NCBI GenBank assembly: GCA_018332375.1
Contig: BOPV01000001.1
Location: 2,356,001 to 2,420,000 of the forward strand
Reading direction: 5' to 3'
DNA from: Roseiterribacter gracilis
GTDB lineage: Bacteria; Pseudomonadota; Alphaproteobacteria; BOG-932; Roseiterribacteraceae
DNA length: 64,000 bases
Positions 1 through 7,175 of the stretch are shown here, in pieces. The position numbers and the translations under genes were made by a program. The first letter of the stretch is position 1; the number at the start of each line of letters is the position of its first letter. The notes beneath the pieces were generated by a model, which was not told the DNA's origin, ran no database searches, and worked only from the letters and a program-made list of their open reading frames with translations.

Positions 1-301
1 GGTATGGCTCAACGCGCTGGGCGCCAATCTGCGCGCGCGCTGGCTGGGTGTGCCGTTCGGCGACCAGGGTTTTGCGCTCGATCGCGCGACGTTCGAACGG
101 ATCGGCCCGTATGACGAGAGCGCCGCGTACGGCGAAGATCATCTGCTGGTTTGGCGCGCACGGCGTAGCGGCGTGCGGCTGCAGCGCGTGCCCGCGACGC
201 TCACCACCAGCGCACGCGCCTATCGCACCCATGGCTGGTTGCGCGTGACCGCGCTGTACCAATGGCGCTGGTTGCGCCAGGCGTTAGTAGACGCGTCGTA
301 G
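1..301 (+). CDS. Family 2 glycosyltransferase, C-terminal fragment (gene enters from the left edge)
   Basis: The open frame enters the window at base 2 and stops with TAG at 299-301. The visible end contains GVPFGDQG, then a DRATFERIG stretch and a Y-GEDHLL segment followed by R-RR-G, the tail pattern of small GT-A glycosyltransferases of the TIGR04283 type. That family is linked to arsenosugar biosynthesis in other genomes; this is family knowledge and is not shown here. A hydrophobic, Trp-rich C-terminus ends the protein. The last 18 bases overlap, tail to tail, the phosphoesterase-like gene on the other strand. Substrate and start are not visible. Confidence 0.72.
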   Translation, partial: VWLNALGANLRARWLGVPFGDQGFALDRATFERIGPYDESAAYGEDHLLVWRARRSGVRLQRVPATLTTSARAYRTHGWLRVTALYQWRWLRQALVDAS

Positions 302-1117
302 CGGCGTAATTGGATAGCCGGTCGCGGCGCGTTCGGCCGGCGGCAATACATCCAGGCTGGGCCATAGCCCGCTGATCAGCGCTGCTGCGTAGCCTTCGGG
401 CAAACCGGCTGCACGCATGCGCTTGGCGGCGGGATACGGATCGTAGTCGAGTGCGATCGTTTCAATCTCGATCTGGTCGCCTTGCGGCGTCAGCTGTGCG
501 CACCAGACGCGCGGCGTTCCGTCATTGGCGGGCATACCGACCGCACCCGCATTCAACCAGATGCGCCCGTCATACAACTCGCGCACGAAGGGCAGGCCGC
601 AATGGCCTGCGATCACGCCGTCCGTGCCGAGCAGGTCGAGTTCGGTTGCGAAGATCTCGTCTTTGTCAGACGCGAACAGGAATTTCGAAATCTCACGCGC
701 GCCGCCATGGATCGCAGAGAAGCGCGTATGGTGCCATTGCACGTCGATGCGCGTGGGCAAGCTTCCCATCCAGGCACGCGTCTCGGTATCGATCGAGGCC
801 AGCGCATGTTGCCACCAGCGCGCCGACAATGCGTCGCAGGCTGAGCCTTCTTCAAAGCCGCAGCCGCAATCATCCGCTTCCGCAGCCAATTGCTGCTCGA
901 CATTACCGGCAACGATCGCCGCACCCGACGCGCGCAACAGCGCAACCGTCTCGGCCGCGTCAGCGCAATAGGCGACGAGATCGCCGGTGCAGAGAATGTC
1001 GTGCACGCCACGCCGCGCCGCCTCGTCGAGCGCCGCCAAGGTTGCGTCGTAATTGCCGTACGGGCCGCCGATCACGAAGAGCGGGCCGGTCGGGTGCAGG
1101 GTGGGAAGTTCACGCAT
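284..1117 (-). CDS. Metallophosphoesterase-fold protein with several metal ligands missing
   Basis: A 277-residue calcineurin-like phosphoesterase fold. The second motif GDLVAY (residues 45-50), the AIHGG histidine (137) and GH (171-172) are present. The first motif, normally DIHGN, reads GGPYGN at 17-22, so the Asp and His are lost. The GNHD motif reads GNVEQ at 71-75, and GHTH reads GHCG at 171-174. A cysteine cluster, CGCG with a further Cys, lies at 84-94, just after the altered GNHD. The fold is clear, but a normal two-metal active site cannot form. It may be a pseudo-enzyme or may bind another ligand through the cysteines. It lies between a glycosyltransferase and the phn-type transporter. 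Confidence 0.75.
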   Translation of the reverse strand: MRELPTLHPTGPLFVIGGPYGNYDATLAALDEAARRGVHDILCTGDLVAYCADAAETVALLRASGAAIVAGNVEQQLAAEADDCGCGFEEGSACDALSARWWQHALASIDTETRAWMGSLPTRIDVQWHHTRFSAIHGGAREISKFLFASDKDEIFATELDLLGTDGVIAGHCGLPFVRELYDGRIWLNAGAVGMPANDGTPRVWCAQLTPQGDQIEIETIALDYDPYPAAKRMRAAGLPEGYAAALISGLWPSLDVLPPAERAATGYPITPLRRVY

Positions 1118-1120
1118 GGG

Positions 1121-1195
1121 CTAGTGTCCCGATTCCGAAATTCGTAGGTGCATGTGGTAGGTTCGAGCGAATTTCGGAATCGATCAGGACACTAG
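1121..1195. repeat. CTAG-ended imperfect hairpin A
   Basis: The left arm 1121-1144 pairs with the right arm 1168-1195. Both ends read CTAGTGTCC outward-in and the inner arms end in GAAATTCG. The right arm carries a four-base insertion (TGAT on the pairing strand) after the ninth base, and the loop is about 23 bases. It is followed 13 bases later by a second hairpin of the same plan. The arrangement looks like a small dispersed palindromic element rather than a terminator, since no T tract follows. Confidence 0.75.
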
Positions 1196-1208
1196 CAAAT
1201 TAATGTTT

Positions 1209-1283
1209 CTAGTGTGTCTTTTGGATTTGAAGTTCGCTCGGTGCCGGTCCCAAGTCGGGCGAACTTCAAATCCGACACACTAG
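1209..1283. repeat. CTAG-ended imperfect hairpin B, paralogue of hairpin A
   Basis: The left arm 1209-1236 pairs with the right arm 1260-1283. The ends are CTAGTGTGTC and the inner arms end GAAGTTCG. A four-base insertion (TTTT) lies after the tenth base, this time in the left arm. The 24-base core arms of A and B agree at about 17 positions, so the two are diverged copies that have kept internal pairing. They fill the gap upstream of the phnD-like gene. Confidence 0.75.
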
Positions 1284-1335
1284 TAACGTTCGTACCGCAA
1301 GGCCGAACGTCACACCACACACACGGGGATTTCGG

Positions 1336-2196
1336 ATGCGACGTTTCGTGGTCGTTTTCGTCGCGGGTCTGTTTGCGCTCGCGTCACAAGTTGCACATGC
1401 GACCGATAAGATCCGTTTCGCCGTTGGCCCTTTTCAGCCGACCGCATCCGACACAAAGAAAGCGTACGAGCCGTTCTTCGCCTATCTCGCCGAAAAGCTC
1501 GGTGCGAATGCGTACGAGATCCAGGTCACGACCGATTGGGCCGGCCTGGCGGTCGCACTTGCCAACGACCAGGCCGACATCGCCTGGATGGGCCCGTGGG
1601 GCTATGTGCTCGCCAACAATGAAGGCGGCGCGCAAGCCATCGCGATGGTGAAGTACGACGGCAAGCCAACCTACCATTCGATCGTGGTTGGAAAGCCCGG
1701 CCTGGGCATCAAGAAATTTCCCGACGACGCCAAGGGCAAGTCGATCTCATTCGCCGATGCAGGCTCGACCTCGGGTTGGTTGATTCCGACCTATTGGTTC
1801 AAGACGCAGAACATCGATCCCAAAACCTACTTCCAGTATCGCGACGGCGCCGCCCACCCCGCCAACGAGATTGCGGTCGCGACCGGCCAGGTCGATCTCG
1901 CCACCGATTACGATCGCAACCGCAATGCGATGATCGAGAAAGGCACCATCACCAAAGACGCGACCGAGATCGTGTGGATGTCGGAGCCGCTGCCGAACGA
2001 TCCGCTGGTGGTGCGCAAGTCGCTCGATCCCGCGCTGACCAAACGCGTGCAGGAGATCGTGCTGGCGATTGACGAAGATACTGCCAAGCGCGTGATGCCC
2101 GCGCACTACACCGGCTGGGTGAAGGCCGATCACGCATCGTACAAGCTGATCCAGGATGCAGGTGTCGCGGTCGGGAAGTTGAAGCCGAAAGCATGA
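1336..2196 (+). CDS. phnD: PhnD-family phosphate/phosphite/phosphonate ABC transporter substrate-binding protein
   Basis: 286 residues with a Sec signal peptide (residues 1-22, ending AHA) and then the KIRFAVGPFQPT start of the mature PhnD domain. The family lobes are visible: AYEPFFAYLAEKLG near the N-terminus, the WMGPWGY segment in the middle and TSGWLIPTYWF further on. PhnD proteins bind oxyanions such as phosphonate or phosphite in the periplasm; related AioX proteins bind arsenite, so the ligand is open. The ATG is preceded by GGGG. It heads a run with phnE and phnC but is separated from phnE by an extragenic palindromic repeat. Confidence 0.85.
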   Translation: MRRFVVVFVAGLFALASQVAHATDKIRFAVGPFQPTASDTKKAYEPFFAYLAEKLGANAYEIQVTTDWAGLAVALANDQADIAWMGPWGYVLANNEGGAQAIAMVKYDGKPTYHSIVVGKPGLGIKKFPDDAKGKSISFADAGSTSGWLIPTYWFKTQNIDPKTYFQYRDGAAHPANEIAVATGQVDLATDYDRNRNAMIEKGTITKDATEIVWMSEPLPNDPLVVRKSLDPALTKRVQEIVLAIDEDTAKRVMPAHYTGWVKADHASYKLIQDAGVAVGKLKPKA

Positions 2197-2220
2197 CGAC
2201 CATCGGGCGTCTTGCTTTCG

Positions 2221-2308
2221 CCCCCGCGCAGGCGGGGGCCCAGGTGCATCCGCTGCAATGACGCCATCCAGCATGTACACGCACCTGGATCCCCGCATTC
2301 GCGGGGAT
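2221..2308. repeat. REP/BIME-like compound palindrome between phnD and phnE
   Basis: There are two small hairpins. One is CCCCCGC/GCGGGGG at 2221-2238 and the other ATCCCCGC/GCGGGGAT at 2289-2308 with loop ATTC. They are flanked by a longer-range pair, CCAGGTGC at 2240-2247 with GCACCTGG at 2281-2288. The 'CCCCGC-loop-GCGGGG...CCAGG' plan is that of common proteobacterial extragenic palindromes. It lies within an otherwise co-directional transporter set and could stabilise or attenuate the message. Confidence 0.75.
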
Positions 2309-2319
2309 GACGAATAAGC

Positions 2320-3072
2320 ATGCGCACCCGCACGCTCCTGCTCTGGCTGCTCGCAGCGCTGCTGTATCTCGGCCTCGCGCGCATTGCGGAGTTGGATCTG
2401 CATCGGCTTTTGGTTGGCCTGCCCAAGATGGGCGGCTGGGTGCTGCGCGCCTGGCCACCCGACTTCAGCGAGTTCCCGCAGTTGCTGCGGCGCGCCGGCG
2501 AAACCATCGCGATGGCGACGTTGGGCTCGACCTTCGGTGCGATCCTGGCGGCACCGCTGTGCATCTTCGCTGCGCGCAATGTCAGTCCCGACGGTTGGAT
2601 CTATTGGCCGGCGCGTTCGCTGCTGAATCTGCTGCGCGGCATCGACAGTTTCGTCTTCGCGCTGTTGTTCGTGGTTGCAGTCGGGCTGGGCCCGTTCGCT
2701 GGCGTGATCGGCGTGGCACTCCATTCCGCCGGCACGATTGCCAAACTTTGGTCCGAGACGATCGAGACCAGCGAGCCCGGTCCGCTGGAAGCCGCGGCGA
2801 TGACCGCAGCCAGCCGCATCAAGCTGATCAGCTTTGCCATTCTGCCCGACGCGCTGCCGAGCCTGGCGTCGATCGCGCTCTATACCTGGGAATTCAATTT
2901 GCGCAGCTCGACCGTGCTGGGCTTGGTTGGTGCCGGCGGCATCGGCCAAGAGCTCAAGAACGCCGTCGACCTGCTCGATTTTCCGCGCGTCGCGGCGATC
3001 CTGCTGGTGATCCTCACCATGGTCACGATCATCGATCAGCTCAGCGCGCGTGTGCGGCGGTCGCTGCTGTGA
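2320..3072 (+). CDS. phnE: PhnE-family ABC transporter permease
   Basis: 250 residues, a polytopic inner-membrane permease. The cytoplasmic coupling loop is recognisable as EAAAMTAASRIKLISFAILP, and LVGAGGIGQEL near the C-terminus is typical of PhnE. The length matches the family. It would form the channel for the PhnD-like binding protein and the PhnC-like ATPase. The stop TGA at 3070-3072 overlaps the GTG start of the ATPase gene, so translation is probably coupled. Confidence 0.87.
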   Translation: MRTRTLLLWLLAALLYLGLARIAELDLHRLLVGLPKMGGWVLRAWPPDFSEFPQLLRRAGETIAMATLGSTFGAILAAPLCIFAARNVSPDGWIYWPARSLLNLLRGIDSFVFALLFVVAVGLGPFAGVIGVALHSAGTIAKLWSETIETSEPGPLEAAAMTAASRIKLISFAILPDALPSLASIALYTWEFNLRSSTVLGLVGAGGIGQELKNAVDLLDFPRVAAILLVILTMVTIIDQLSARVRRSLL

Positions 3073-3779
3073 TCGTCGCGCGCAACATTGCCAAGACGCT
3101 GTCCGGCCGCGCCGTGCTGCGCGCTGCGAGCGTGACGGTGAAGGCCGGGGAAGTCGTGGCGCTGGTCGGTCCCAGCGGCAGCGGCAAGACGACCTTGTTG
3201 CGGTGCCTGGCGCGATTGTTGGAGCCGGATGCTGGCACGATCGAGCTGCACGGGCTGGACGTCACACATCTGGCCGGCCGCAAACTTTATCGCGCGCGGC
3301 GCGACATCGGACTCGTCTACCAACAGTTCAATCTGGTTCGCCGCCTCAGCGCGCTGGACAATGTGCTGGGCGGACGGCTGAACGAAATTCCGACCTGGCG
3401 CGTGTTGACGCGCAACTGGCCAGCGAACGACGTTGCGATTGCGCAGGCAGCCTTGGCGCGCGTCGGGCTTGCGACCCACGCCGCACAACGCGCCGATCGT
3501 CTGTCGGGCGGGCAGCAGCAACGCGTCGCGATTGCGCGTGCGCTGGCGCAGGGCAGCCGCGTGTTGCTGATCGACGAACCCGTGTCGAGCCTCGACCCCG
3601 AAACCGCCGCGTCGATCCTGCGCCTGATCCGCGAACTGGCGAGCGAGCGCGGCTTTGCCGTGCTTGTGACGCTCCACCGGCCCGAAGACGTCGTACGCGT
3701 CGCCGACCGTGCGCTGCGCCTGCAGGACGGCGTGTTGCGCGATCGACTCCCTCTCCCCGCGGGGAGAGGGTTGGGGTGA
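3069..3779 (+). CDS. phnC: PhnC-family ABC transporter ATP-binding protein
   Basis: 236 residues from a GTG start that overlaps the phnE stop. Walker A is GPSGSGKT (residues 34-41), the Q-loop is YQQFN, the signature is LSGGQQQR and Walker B is LLIDEP. These are all intact, so it should power import of the PhnD ligand. The last ten codons (LPLPAGRGLG) are contributed by a dispersed GC-rich palindrome, so the natural C-terminus has been replaced or extended. The region upstream of 3069 in this frame is a shadow of phnE. Confidence 0.87.
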   Translation: MIVARNIAKTLSGRAVLRAASVTVKAGEVVALVGPSGSGKTTLLRCLARLLEPDAGTIELHGLDVTHLAGRKLYRARRDIGLVYQQFNLVRRLSALDNVLGGRLNEIPTWRVLTRNWPANDVAIAQAALARVGLATHAAQRADRLSGGQQQRVAIARALAQGSRVLLIDEPVSSLDPETAASILRLIRELASERGFAVLVTLHRPEDVVRVADRALRLQDGVLRDRLPLPAGRGLG

Positions 3780-3806
3780 GGGGGGACTCACATGCACCCC
3801 CTCACC
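3749..3806. repeat. Dispersed GC-rich palindrome overlapping the end of phnC
   Basis: A perfect 10-base stem, CCCTCTCCCC (3749-3758) with GGGGAGAGGG (3761-3770), is followed by a second stem, GGTGAGGGGG (3775-3784) with CCCCCTCACC (3797-3806). The phnC stop codon lies at the start of the second stem. This sequence type is widespread in GC-rich Proteobacteria as an extragenic repeat; here it has entered coding sequence. Confidence 0.75.
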
Positions 3807-3829
3807 TTCCCGCCGCTGGCGCGACGGGC

Positions 3830-4882
3830 GTGACGCGTCTCGTCTTTGTCGGCGCCGGCCACGGTCATCTCTATGCGTTGAAGCGCGCGCAACTGCTGGT
3901 CGATGCGGGTGCGCAGATCACGGTGATCGCGCCTGACGATTTTTGGTATTCGGGCCTCGCGACCGGCATGGTCGGCGGACGCTGGTCGCCCGAGGACGAC
4001 CGCATCGCGCTCGACCGCTTGCTGCGCGGCGTGACCTGGCTGCGCGAATCGGCCACCGACATCGACCGCACCCAGGTTCGGTGCAGCAGCGGTCAGTCGG
4101 TCCCATTCGATCTTCTGTCGCTGGATGTCGGCAGCGTCGTGGCAGCGCTGCCCGGTATCGACGATGACGATCCGCGCAATTTCGCCGCCAAGCCGATTGC
4201 ACGCCTGGCCGATCTTCGTGGCGCCGTCGAAGCCAAGCCGCAACGCGTGCTGGTGGTCGGCGGCGGCCCAAGCGCGATCGAACTGGCTGCAAATATCGCC
4301 GCGCACCCGCAAGCGACCGTCACGTTGGCTGCAGCGCGTTTTCTCCCTGGCCTGCCGCGCCGCGCTGCTGCGTTCGTCGCCAGTCACCTCACCGCACGCG
4401 GCGTGACGCTGCGGCCGGTGAATGTCGCGCGCATCGTCGACGACATGGCCTGGACCGACAACGGCCCGATCGGGTTCGACCTGCTGGTGCGCGCAACCGG
4501 CCTGCACGCGTTACCGCTGCTGGCGGGACTTGGTCTTGAGCTGCAGGACGGCGCGCTCGTGGTTGGTGACGATCTCGCCGCGTCCGGCGATGCGCGCGTG
4601 CATGCCGTCGGCGACTGTGCCGCTGTCGCAGGCACGAGGCTGCCGATGATCGGCGTCCATGCGGTGCGGCAGGCGCCGGTCCTGTTCGCGAATCTCAACG
4701 CCAAGCTGCGTGCGGTACCGCCGCAACGACGCTACCGCGCGCAGAAACATGCGTTGCTGATTTTGAATCTCGGCGACGGCACCGGCCTCGCGACATGGCG
4801 CCGTTTCTGGCTGGCCGGCCGCGCCATGCGCTGGCTCAAAGACCGGATCGATCGCGCCTTTCTCGCGCGGTATCGCGCCTAG
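3830..4882 (+). CDS. NAD(P)/FAD-dependent oxidoreductase, SelD-associated (TIGR03169-like) type
   Basis: About 350 residues from a GTG start; there is no in-frame ATG near the first beta-strand. The N-terminal FAD motif is GAGHGHLYAL, with the GH-H variant typical of the pyridine nucleotide-disulfide oxidoreductases found fused or next to selenide-water dikinase. A second Rossmann motif (VVGGGPSAIELA) follows in the middle, and HAVGDCAAV near the C-terminus is the FAD-ribityl contact. There is no redox CxxC, so an NDH-2-like or sulfide/quinone-type reaction is more likely than disulfide reduction. It follows the phn-type transporter by about 50 bases; the functional link is unknown. Confidence 0.75.
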   Translation: MTRLVFVGAGHGHLYALKRAQLLVDAGAQITVIAPDDFWYSGLATGMVGGRWSPEDDRIALDRLLRGVTWLRESATDIDRTQVRCSSGQSVPFDLLSLDVGSVVAALPGIDDDDPRNFAAKPIARLADLRGAVEAKPQRVLVVGGGPSAIELAANIAAHPQATVTLAAARFLPGLPRRAAAFVASHLTARGVTLRPVNVARIVDDMAWTDNGPIGFDLLVRATGLHALPLLAGLGLELQDGALVVGDDLAASGDARVHAVGDCAAVAGTRLPMIGVHAVRQAPVLFANLNAKLRAVPPQRRYRAQKHALLILNLGDGTGLATWRRFWLAGRAMRWLKDRIDRAFLARYRA

Positions 4883-4940
4883 CTGCTCAAGACTCGGGCA
4901 TGTGCCGCGGATTCGCGCGGCGCCCGTCTGACACGCGATA

Positions 4941-4957
4941 GGAGTCCGCCTGACTCC
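4941..4957. promoter_or_regulatory. Short inverted repeat upstream of the cyanate operon promoter
   Basis: GGAGTC (4941-4946) and GACTCC (4952-4957) form a perfect 6-base inverted repeat with a 5-base spacer, directly upstream of the sigma-54-like promoter. It could be an operator or chance; no regulator is identified from it. Confidence 0.3.
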
Positions 4958-4961
4958 ACGC

Positions 4962-4977
4962 TGGCACGGCGAGTGCA
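4962..4977 (+). promoter_or_regulatory. Sigma-54 (RpoN) type promoter of the cyanate/nitrate operon
   Basis: TGGCAC, five bases, then GTGCA. The invariant GG (4963-4964) and GC (4975-4976) are separated by exactly 10 bases, matching the -24/-12 consensus TGGCAC-N5-TTGCW except for one base. Transcription would begin near 4988, about 26 bases before the ATG of the substrate-binding protein gene. This fits NtrC-type nitrogen control of a cyanate-use operon. No clear NtrC site was found upstream. Confidence 0.65.
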
Positions 4978-5013
4978 ATCCTTCGCGCCGAAAAGCGATG
5001 AGGGAGAGAAGCG

Positions 5014-6324
5014 ATGTCCGGCGTCTCGCGCTGCAGCTGCGGTGCACATTCAAGCCAAGTTGCGCACGATGCCGACGTCGAAACGCGGTTCACCGCGGCG
5101 ATCGATGAAGCGCTGTTGCGCGCCATCGTTCCCGACGCGCGCACGCGCCGCGCCTTCCTCCGCGCTGTCGGTGCCGGAACCGCAATGGCGGCGCTGGCCG
5201 ACGTGTTTCCGCTGCACACAGCGCGCGCGCTGGCGGCCGAGACCGGCCCGCTGGAAAAGAAAGAACTCAAGATCGGCTTCATCCCGATCACCTGTGCCAC
5301 ACCAATCATTCTGGCCGACCCGCTGGGCTTCTACGCCAAGCACGGTTTGAAAGTCGAAGCAATCAAGACCGCCGGCTGGGCCGTCATTCGCGACAAGTCG
5401 ATCAACGGCGAATACGACGCCGCGCATATGCTTTCGCCAATGCCGCTCGCGATTTCGCTGGGTGCCGGCGCGAATGCAACGCCGTGGACCGTGCCTGCGA
5501 TCGAGAACGTCAACGGCCAAGCCATCACTTTGGCGATGAAGCACAAGGATCGCCGCGACCCGAAAAGCTGGAAGGGCATGAAGTTCGCCGTGCCCTTCGA
5601 CTATTCGATGCACAATTACCTGCTGCGCTATTACCTGGCCGAACACGGGCTCGATCCCGACCAGGACGTGCAGATTCGCGCCGTGCCGCCGCCCGAAATG
5701 GTGGCCAATCTGCGCGCCGACAATATCGACGGCTATCTCGGTCCCGATCCGTTCAACCAACGCGCCGTCTATGACGGTGTCGGCTTCATCCATCTTCTGA
5801 CCAAGGAATTGTGGGACGGACATCCGTGCTGCGCCTTTGGTGCGTCGCGCAGTTTCATCGACAAGAATCCGAACACGTTCCGCGCACTGCTGGCTGCGAT
5901 CGTTGAAGCCACCGGCTATGCCGCCAAGGGCGAGAACCGCAAACAGATCGCCGAGGCGATCGCGCCCGCCAACTATCTGAATCAGCCGCCGGTCGTGCTC
6001 GAACAAGTTCTGTCCGGCACATATGCCGACGGGCTTGGCGGCATCAAAGTCGATCCCAAGCGCATCGATTTCGATCCCTACCCGTGGCACTCGATGGCGA
6101 TCTGGATGCTGACCCAGATGAAACGTTGGGGGCAGGTAAAGGGCGATCTCGACTACGCCAAAGTCGCCGAACAAGTGTTCCTTGCAACCGACGCCGCCAA
6201 AGCGATGCGCGATCAAGGCCTGCTGGCACCGGCCAATACGTCCAAAAGCTTTAGCGTTATGGGCAAGCCATTCGACCCGGCCAAACCCGACGCCTATCTC
6301 GCGAGCTTCGCGATTAAACGGTGA
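5014..6324 (+). CDS. cynA: NrtA/CynA-type cyanate/nitrate ABC transporter substrate-binding protein
   Basis: 436 residues. A twin-arginine motif (RRAFLRAVG, residues 45-53) precedes a hydrophobic stretch and probable cleavage after ALA. The mature NrtA/CmpA domain follows (LKIGFIPITCATPI, YDAAHMLSPMPLAISLG, PVSY-like PFDYSMHNYLLRYYL). The 44 residues before the Tat motif are unusual: CSCGAH followed by a further His (Cys7, Cys9, His12, His18), a possible metal site. Start ATG 5014 has AGGGAGAG upstream. It heads permease, ATPase and cyanase genes, so cyanate is the likeliest substrate, with nitrate possible. Confidence 0.85.
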   Translation: MSGVSRCSCGAHSSQVAHDADVETRFTAAIDEALLRAIVPDARTRRAFLRAVGAGTAMAALADVFPLHTARALAAETGPLEKKELKIGFIPITCATPIILADPLGFYAKHGLKVEAIKTAGWAVIRDKSINGEYDAAHMLSPMPLAISLGAGANATPWTVPAIENVNGQAITLAMKHKDRRDPKSWKGMKFAVPFDYSMHNYLLRYYLAEHGLDPDQDVQIRAVPPPEMVANLRADNIDGYLGPDPFNQRAVYDGVGFIHLLTKELWDGHPCCAFGASRSFIDKNPNTFRALLAAIVEATGYAAKGENRKQIAEAIAPANYLNQPPVVLEQVLSGTYADGLGGIKVDPKRIDFDPYPWHSMAIWMLTQMKRWGQVKGDLDYAKVAEQVFLATDAAKAMRDQGLLAPANTSKSFSVMGKPFDPAKPDAYLASFAIKR

Positions 6325-7175
6325 GTGGGGCGATGACTCGCTCACTCGGCGTTCGCGCCGCTGCTTTGTCGCTGTTGATCTTCGTGCTGTTCATCGCCGG
6401 CTGGTATCTGGCGACGCGCGGCGGCCCGGGTGTGGCGACGGTCGATCCCGCCTACGCGAAACTGGTTGGCGCGGCAGCAGCGGGTGGCGGCAAGTCGGCG
6501 ATGCCAGGACCCGACGTCGTTGCGGCGACCTTGGCGAAGCATCTCGCCGATCCGTTCTTCGATCGCGGCCCCAACGACAAGGGCGTCGGCATCCAGCTTC
6601 TCTATTCGATCGGGCGCGTGTTTCTGGGCTTCGGCCTGGCAATGCTGGTGGCGATTCCGCTCGGCTTTGTGATCGGTTTGTCGCCGTTGATGAGCAAAGC
6701 GCTGGATCCATTCATCCAGGTGCTGAAACCGATCTCGCCGCTCGCCTGGATGCCGCTTGCGCTCTACACGATCAAGGACAGCGCAGCATCGTCGATCTTC
6801 GTCATTTTCGTGTGTTCGCTGTGGCCGATGCTGCTCAACACCGCGTTTGGCGTCGCGACCGTACGGCGCGAATGGCTCAACGTTGCACGCACCTTGGAAT
6901 GCAAGCCGCTGCGCAAAGCGTTTCGCGTCGTGTTGCCGGCTGCAGCGCCCACCATTCTCACCGGCATGCGTATTTCGATCGGCATCGCCTGGCTGGTCAT
7001 TGTTGCGGCCGAGATGCTCGTGGGCGGAACCGGCATCGGCTATTTCGTGTGGAACGAGTGGAACAACCTGTCGATCGCCAATGTCGTGGTGGCGATTCTG
7101 CTGATCGGTTTGATCGGCATGGCGCTTGATCAGGGTCTCGCCTTCGCCCAGCGCAAAGTGAGCTGGGTGGAATGA
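6321..7175 (+). CDS. cynB: NrtB/CynB-type ABC transporter permease
   Basis: 284 residues from a GTG that overlaps the preceding TGA; an ATG four codons later (6333) is an alternative start. An N-terminal membrane anchor is followed by a 60-residue periplasmic stretch, then the BPD permease domain with the family sequence [18 protein letters not shown] and the coupling loop near [32 protein letters not shown] near the end is typical of NrtB. It forms the channel partner of the adjacent binding protein and ATPase. Confidence 0.87.
   Translation: MSGAMTRSLGVRAAALSLLIFVLFIAGWYLATRGGPGVATVDPAYAKLVGAAAAGGGKSAMPGPDVVAATLAKHLADPFFDRGPNDKGVGIQLLYSIGRVFLGFGLAMLVAIPLGFVIGLSPLMSKALDPFIQVLKPISPLAWMPLALYTIKDSAASSIFVIFVCSLWPMLLNTAFGVATVRREWLNVARTLECKPLRKAFRVVLPAAAPTILTGMRISIGIAWLVIVAAEMLVGGTGIGYFVWNEWNNLSIANVVVAILLIGLIGMALDQGLAFAQRKVSWVE

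Noticed and set aside
451..1203. 250-codon plus-strand frame opposite the phosphoesterase-like gene
   Set aside because: Arg-rich shadow that reads through hairpin A; no domain and no plausible start.
1121..1283. Hairpins as intrinsic terminators or a riboswitch
   Set aside because: No T tract follows and the arms match none of the riboswitch cores I know; the paired palindrome plan fits a dispersed repeat better.
1747..2949. 400-codon minus-strand frame across phnD, the repeat and phnE
   Set aside because: It crosses two clear transporter genes and an extragenic repeat and has the composition of a GC-rich antisense shadow.
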